Origin: Metallosphaera hakonensis JCM 8857 = DSM 7519
Lineage (GTDB): Archaea; Thermoproteota; Thermoprotei_A; Sulfolobales; Sulfolobaceae
Assembly: GCF_003201675.2 (NCBI RefSeq)
Contig: NZ_CP029287.2
Coordinates: 992,001 to 1,056,000 of the forward strand
DNA: 64,000 nucleotides
Direction: 5' to 3'
Made by a program: the position numbers and the translations under genes. The notes under the pieces are model-generated. The model was not told where the DNA came from, did not search any database, and saw nothing but the letters and a program-made list of their open reading frames with translations. Shown here piece after piece: positions 61,131 to 64,000 of this stretch; within the stretch, counting starts at the first letter, position 1; each line of letters opens with the position of its first letter.

Positions 61131-61184
61131 GTCATCTCTCAATCTTTATAAGCTTAGTAAGTATAATCTTAAGGTAGATCCCAG

Positions 61185-61703
61185 GTGTGCTATTACAGGA
61201 TCACGAAAGTTCTTAGACCGATTAAAGGTTCGAGCAAGATCCTTATGTTAAAGGAAGAGATCTTTGAAAAGATAATGACTGATCCAATCTTTTCTGTAAT
61301 TATTAATGATAGGTGGGAACAACTTAAGATAAGTAAAAGCTACTACTACTCTCTAGTGAAGGAACTTAGAAGATTGAAAGTTTTAGAGGAAAACGCGCTG
61401 GCATTTAAGGCAATCCTCGCCTATAGGTACGATGCCAATTGTATTAAGCTAATTAACGATAAGTTAGCCTTTCTATCCGAACATAAGATTGGAGTGGCGA
61501 TGAAATTACAACAAGAGCCCAACTGTCTCTCATGCAAACTCATGACAGAATGTGTATACGGATTGAAATTATTGAGGGGTGAACTTCGCATCAGGAATTC
61601 GGATGAAAACTTGACCGATCCGCATGCCAGATGGCTTCAAAGTATGTCAAGCATTTTAGATCGAATAAAAAATAACGAAACGCGAGCCGAGATTATCATA
61701 TAA
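61185..61703 (+). CDS. hypothetical protein with CxxC-type cluster, 172 aa
   Basis: A protein starting at GTG (MCYYRITKVLRP) with a helical N-terminal half that resembles a winged-helix or sigma-like fold (EEIFEKIMTD, then SKSYYYSLVKELRRLKVLEE) and a cysteine group, NCLSCKLMTECVYGLK, near residue 120 that could bind Fe-S or zinc. It may be a metal- or redox-sensing regulator of the fox locus; the family is not recognised. The IS256-like element ends 54 bp upstream, so its promoter region may have been altered; a GTATAATC box remains about 21 nt upstream. Confidence 0.55.
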   Translation: MCYYRITKVLRPIKGSSKILMLKEEIFEKIMTDPIFSVIINDRWEQLKISKSYYYSLVKELRRLKVLEENALAFKAILAYRYDANCIKLINDKLAFLSEHKIGVAMKLQQEPNCLSCKLMTECVYGLKLLRGELRIRNSDENLTDPHARWLQSMSSILDRIKNNETRAEIII

Positions 61704-61721
61704 ATTATGATTTCTTGCAAA

Positions 61722-61816
61722 TTATACTTCCTGAGACTTTAAAGGACAACGTAACCTTCTCTGATACATCGAATGACTTTGGATGTTACATTGCGCTTTA
61801 GACTATGAAAGTATGA
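61722..61816 (+). repeat. dispersed short repeat R2, copy 3
   Basis: TTATACTTCCTGAGACTTTA, then ACGTAACC, GATACATCGAATG, and GTTACATTGCGCTTTAGAC with a shortened right end. It lies just after the stop of the 172-aa gene. It is close to the copy at 59234 over about 80 bp. Confidence 0.75.
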
Positions 61817-62072
61817 GACCAAGTCCTTGATGTGGCAAAAATAACGTAAGGCCATCAAAATTACATAATGCTTTGGCTTAACCCTAAATAAGGGATTTCC
61901 TAGAAATTAATCTTTAAAATTGATCTATTAGTCGGGCATCTATATTTGAGCCAAATAGATTGATACGGCAACGCGGGTGTGAGGGTTCAACTTAAAGATA
62001 TTCTGAAAGGTAATGTTAAGTCCAACATTAGGATTCGATAAACGATTCTCGATGAGTAGATATATGATTTTT

Positions 62073-62136
62073 GAGGTCTCCATGTATAGATTTGTAAGAA
62101 ACGCCATTTTCAGGTGAAATACACAATTATAGCCGG
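62073..62136 (+). repeat. dispersed short repeat R1, copy 3
   Basis: GAGGTCTCCATGTATAGAT, then TGTAAGAAACG, CATTTTCAGGTGAAATACAC and a short tail match R1 at 34060-34122 over about 62 bp with few changes. The remaining 61817-62572 interval shows only AT-rich sequence and the foxA-copy promoter. Confidence 0.65.
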
Positions 62137-62528
62137 CTACGATTTCCATTCTTTGTATTTCCCTGAAATTATCCTTTTGATCTCAAAAGATTTGGTACTT
62201 TAACAATAGTCAAGTTAAATAATGAGCACAATTAATCTCTGTATCACGATAGATTTAGAGCGACTCCCTAACGCATAATTCAGATCCTAATTATAACAAA
62301 CTTACCCATTTCAGCTTAATTAAACTGAAAATAATCTAACAGTTCGTCCTTTACGGTATTATTGTCATCACAGATATAACGGGCTTGGATGTTCTCCTCG
62401 TACTTTTGTCCTCATTTTCGGAGATCTTCTTAATTTCATCTAATTAATTTAAATATTTACTCCATTTTTTCACGTTGCACTAAAGGCATTCAAATTAAGG
62501 ATTGTCTATCGCCTCTTCAAAGAAATCT

Positions 62529-62540
62529 CTTTATTTAAAG
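62529..62540 (+). promoter_or_regulatory. TATA region of second foxA copy
   Basis: CTTTATTTAAAG lies about 38 nt before the ATG at 62573, predicting a leader of roughly 13 nt. The more distal TATA-like box at foxA is similarly placed. Confidence 0.4.
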
Positions 62541-62572
62541 AATTCTCCAGCGTACGAAATAACAGATAGAGC

Positions 62573-64000
62573 ATGGCTACTCGAGAGGAAATTAGGAGAA
62601 TAGAGCAGGAAAAGTTGATGGAATGGGCAAGGAGATACCAGGAAGTACTGAATAGGGAAGCAAAGAGATCCGTGTTTAGTAAGGTCTTATACACTGAAGA
62701 GTATAAGACGTTAAGCATAAAGTTGCTACTAACTGCGGTTGCGTGGCTCTTCATAGGAGGAGCCTTTGCCCTCTTCCTGAGGGGACAGGCAGGGCTTAGC
62801 AGCACCGGTACCCCGGTGGTCCTAGATCCTGCGTACTACTTCCAGGCGATGACCAACCACGTTATGGACATGGTATTCGGGGCAGCATTCACGGCAGTAT
62901 TCTCCCTAGCTTTCTACGTTATACCAGCATTGAACGGCTCCAGGTTGGTCAAATGGCCCAAGGTCGCGAACTTTGGCTTCTGGCTCAATAACCTAGCTCT
63001 TCTTATGATGAACTTAGGAGGAATACAAAATCAATACTTGTTCACTTTCCTGAATCCACTTCAGGCTTCGGTCACCTGGTACATAGGCTATGGTACAATG
63101 GTTATTGCCGAGTGGATGGAAATGGTATCTGTTATAGGCACCAGTTTCGAAGGTAGAGTACCAGGAAGACTAGTACCAACTGCCATAGGCTTCATTGTGA
63201 TGGACATGATAATGATGGCTCTGGCCAATATCTCGGTCTTCATTGCTGACATGTGGAGCCTGTTCTCCCCAATTGGCGGGCTTAACATCTACCTGTTCGG
63301 GATACCCAACGCGGAGGTTTGGAAGGGACTGTTCTGGTTCGCGGACCATCCGCTGGTATACTTCGTACCATATACGCTCTCAGGGTGCATCATTGCAGTG
63401 GCCCCGCTTTACGCTAGGAGGCCCATGTATAGCGTCAGGTTCACGAGATGGCTTATTCCTACGGCATTCGTACTTGGTTCCAGCGTCTACGTGCACCACA
63501 TAGTTGATGATCCCTGGCCGCTGATTCTTAGGGACATATTTGCCCAGACCAGCACGGCACTCGTAGCTGTACCTTTCGCAGCACTCTGGTTACTCTTCTT
63601 CATTACGCTTGGGGATCCTAGGAAGTTGAAGTGGGATGTGGGGCTTGCCTTCATCTATGCAGCTGCAGTCTGGAACATCATAGGCGGTATACAGGCTGAG
63701 CCGACCAACCCGACCCCAGCCCTCGATCCGACCATCCACAACACGGGTTGGATATTCGGTCACTTCCACATAATGTTAGCATTATATTCCGTAGGGGGTG
63801 TCTTGGGGATAGTTTACGTTGCAGGTCCATTCCTTTTAGGGAAGCAATGGTACAGCACGAAACTTGGGTGGCTGCACTTCTGGGGCTGGCAGGCGGGAAT
63901 GGGGCTCTTCGCAGCCGTTTCCAGTGAAGGAGGCCTCTTTGGTCTCATCAGGAGGGAAGTGGCCTGGGCCGGGTTCTACGAGGTCTACTACCAGCTCATA
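62573..64000 (+). CDS. foxA': second heme-copper oxidase subunit I, FoxA' (runs off right edge)
   Basis: An open frame of 476 codons from the ATG ([20 protein letters not shown]) to the end of the window with no stop. It aligns without gaps to FoxA and keeps all ligands: [21 protein letters not shown] and GHFHIM. DNA identity is uneven: long blocks are identical to foxA (for example about 63228-63365 against 58032-58169) while segments between them differ at many synonymous sites and some residues. The C-terminal 110 residues are outside the window. Tandem foxA copies are known from Metallosphaera. Confidence 0.9.
   Translation, partial: MATREEIRRIEQEKLMEWARRYQEVLNREAKRSVFSKVLYTEEYKTLSIKLLLTAVAWLFIGGAFALFLRGQAGLSSTGTPVVLDPAYYFQAMTNHVMDMVFGAAFTAVFSLAFYVIPALNGSRLVKWPKVANFGFWLNNLALLMMNLGGIQNQYLFTFLNPLQASVTWYIGYGTMVIAEWMEMVSVIGTSFEGRVPGRLVPTAIGFIVMDMIMMALANISVFIADMWSLFSPIGGLNIYLFGIPNAEVWKGLFWFADHPLVYFVPYTLSGCIIAVAPLYARRPMYSVRFTRWLIPTAFVLGSSVYVHHIVDDPWPLILRDIFAQTSTALVAVPFAALWLLFFITLGDPRKLKWDVGLAFIYAAAVWNIIGGIQAEPTNPTPALDPTIHNTGWIFGHFHIMLALYSVGGVLGIVYVAGPFLLGKQWYSTKLGWLHFWGWQAGMGLFAAVSSEGGLFGLIRREVAWAGFYEVYYQLI

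Noticed and set aside
61940-62149. 69-codon minus-strand frame
   Set aside because: Built partly from the R1 repeat, which does not keep this frame elsewhere.
63088-63288. 66-codon minus-strand frame repeated at 57893-58093
   Set aside because: Both are antisense shadows of the foxA copies and are shared only because the genes are paralogues.

Overview
ORGANISM. The window reads as chromosome of a Metallosphaera-like member of the Sulfolobales (thermoacidophilic Crenarchaeota). The evidence is a ferrous-iron-oxidation (fox) locus, a fused alpha/gamma 2-oxoacid:ferredoxin oxidoreductase, the crenarchaeal GAT-QueC archaeosine enzyme, PaREP1, DUF929 and DUF3211 proteins, TATA boxes about 26 nt upstream of many start codons (leaderless mRNAs), frequent GTG/TTG starts, and an ISC1217-type insertion sequence. 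Species assignment is inference from gene content and a base composition that is moderate for the order. LEFT HALF (1-38.6 kb) is mostly ordinary chromosome: an IS256-type transposase cut by the window edge, a crotonase, a vWA protein, transporters, a rubrerythrin-VIT1 iron/manganese protein, the 2-oxoacid:ferredoxin oxidoreductase pair, an orphan molybdenum hydroxylase large subunit with a PaREP1 partner, a nitrilase plus a CBS-HPF fusion protein, an HDAC-like deacetylase, PurT, two PD-(D/E)XK-like nucleases, MoaB, a TRIC-type channel, an FAD/Fe-S protein, an Hrq1/MrfA-like helicase, GAT-QueC, a DUF1634-TauE pair and an AbrB-PhoU regulator. Between them lie decayed mobile elements: an IS 3' end, TnpB-like relics and a 163-bp MITE with perfect 8-bp target duplications. 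RIGHT HALF (39-64 kb) is the fox locus. On the minus strand, running right to left, are two small exported or membrane proteins, a possible DNA-binding protein, a CuA-type oxidase subunit II, a two-TM protein, the CbsA-like cytochrome b (FoxC), its membrane partner, a 68-aa and a 185-aa membrane protein, a 50-aa single-TM protein, 618-aa and 258-aa polytopic proteins, a membrane polyferredoxin and a ferredoxin-CBS protein. On the plus strand are a CDC48-type AAA ATPase with two small membrane proteins, foxA, and a second foxA copy that runs off the right edge. Together these would carry electrons from extracellular Fe(II) through cytochrome b, CuA and Fe-S proteins to the FoxA oxidase; the exact path is inference. 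The locus is heavily hit by mobile DNA. A 1211-bp ISC1217-like element with a 6-bp target duplication splits the two-TM gene between subunit II and foxC; joining the flanks restores an 81-codon frame. A 1254-bp IS256-like element with an 8-bp duplication and a frameshifted transposase sits between the foxA copies, and two families of short dispersed repeats cluster there. The foxA copies are a mosaic of identical and diverged DNA blocks, pointing to gene conversion.
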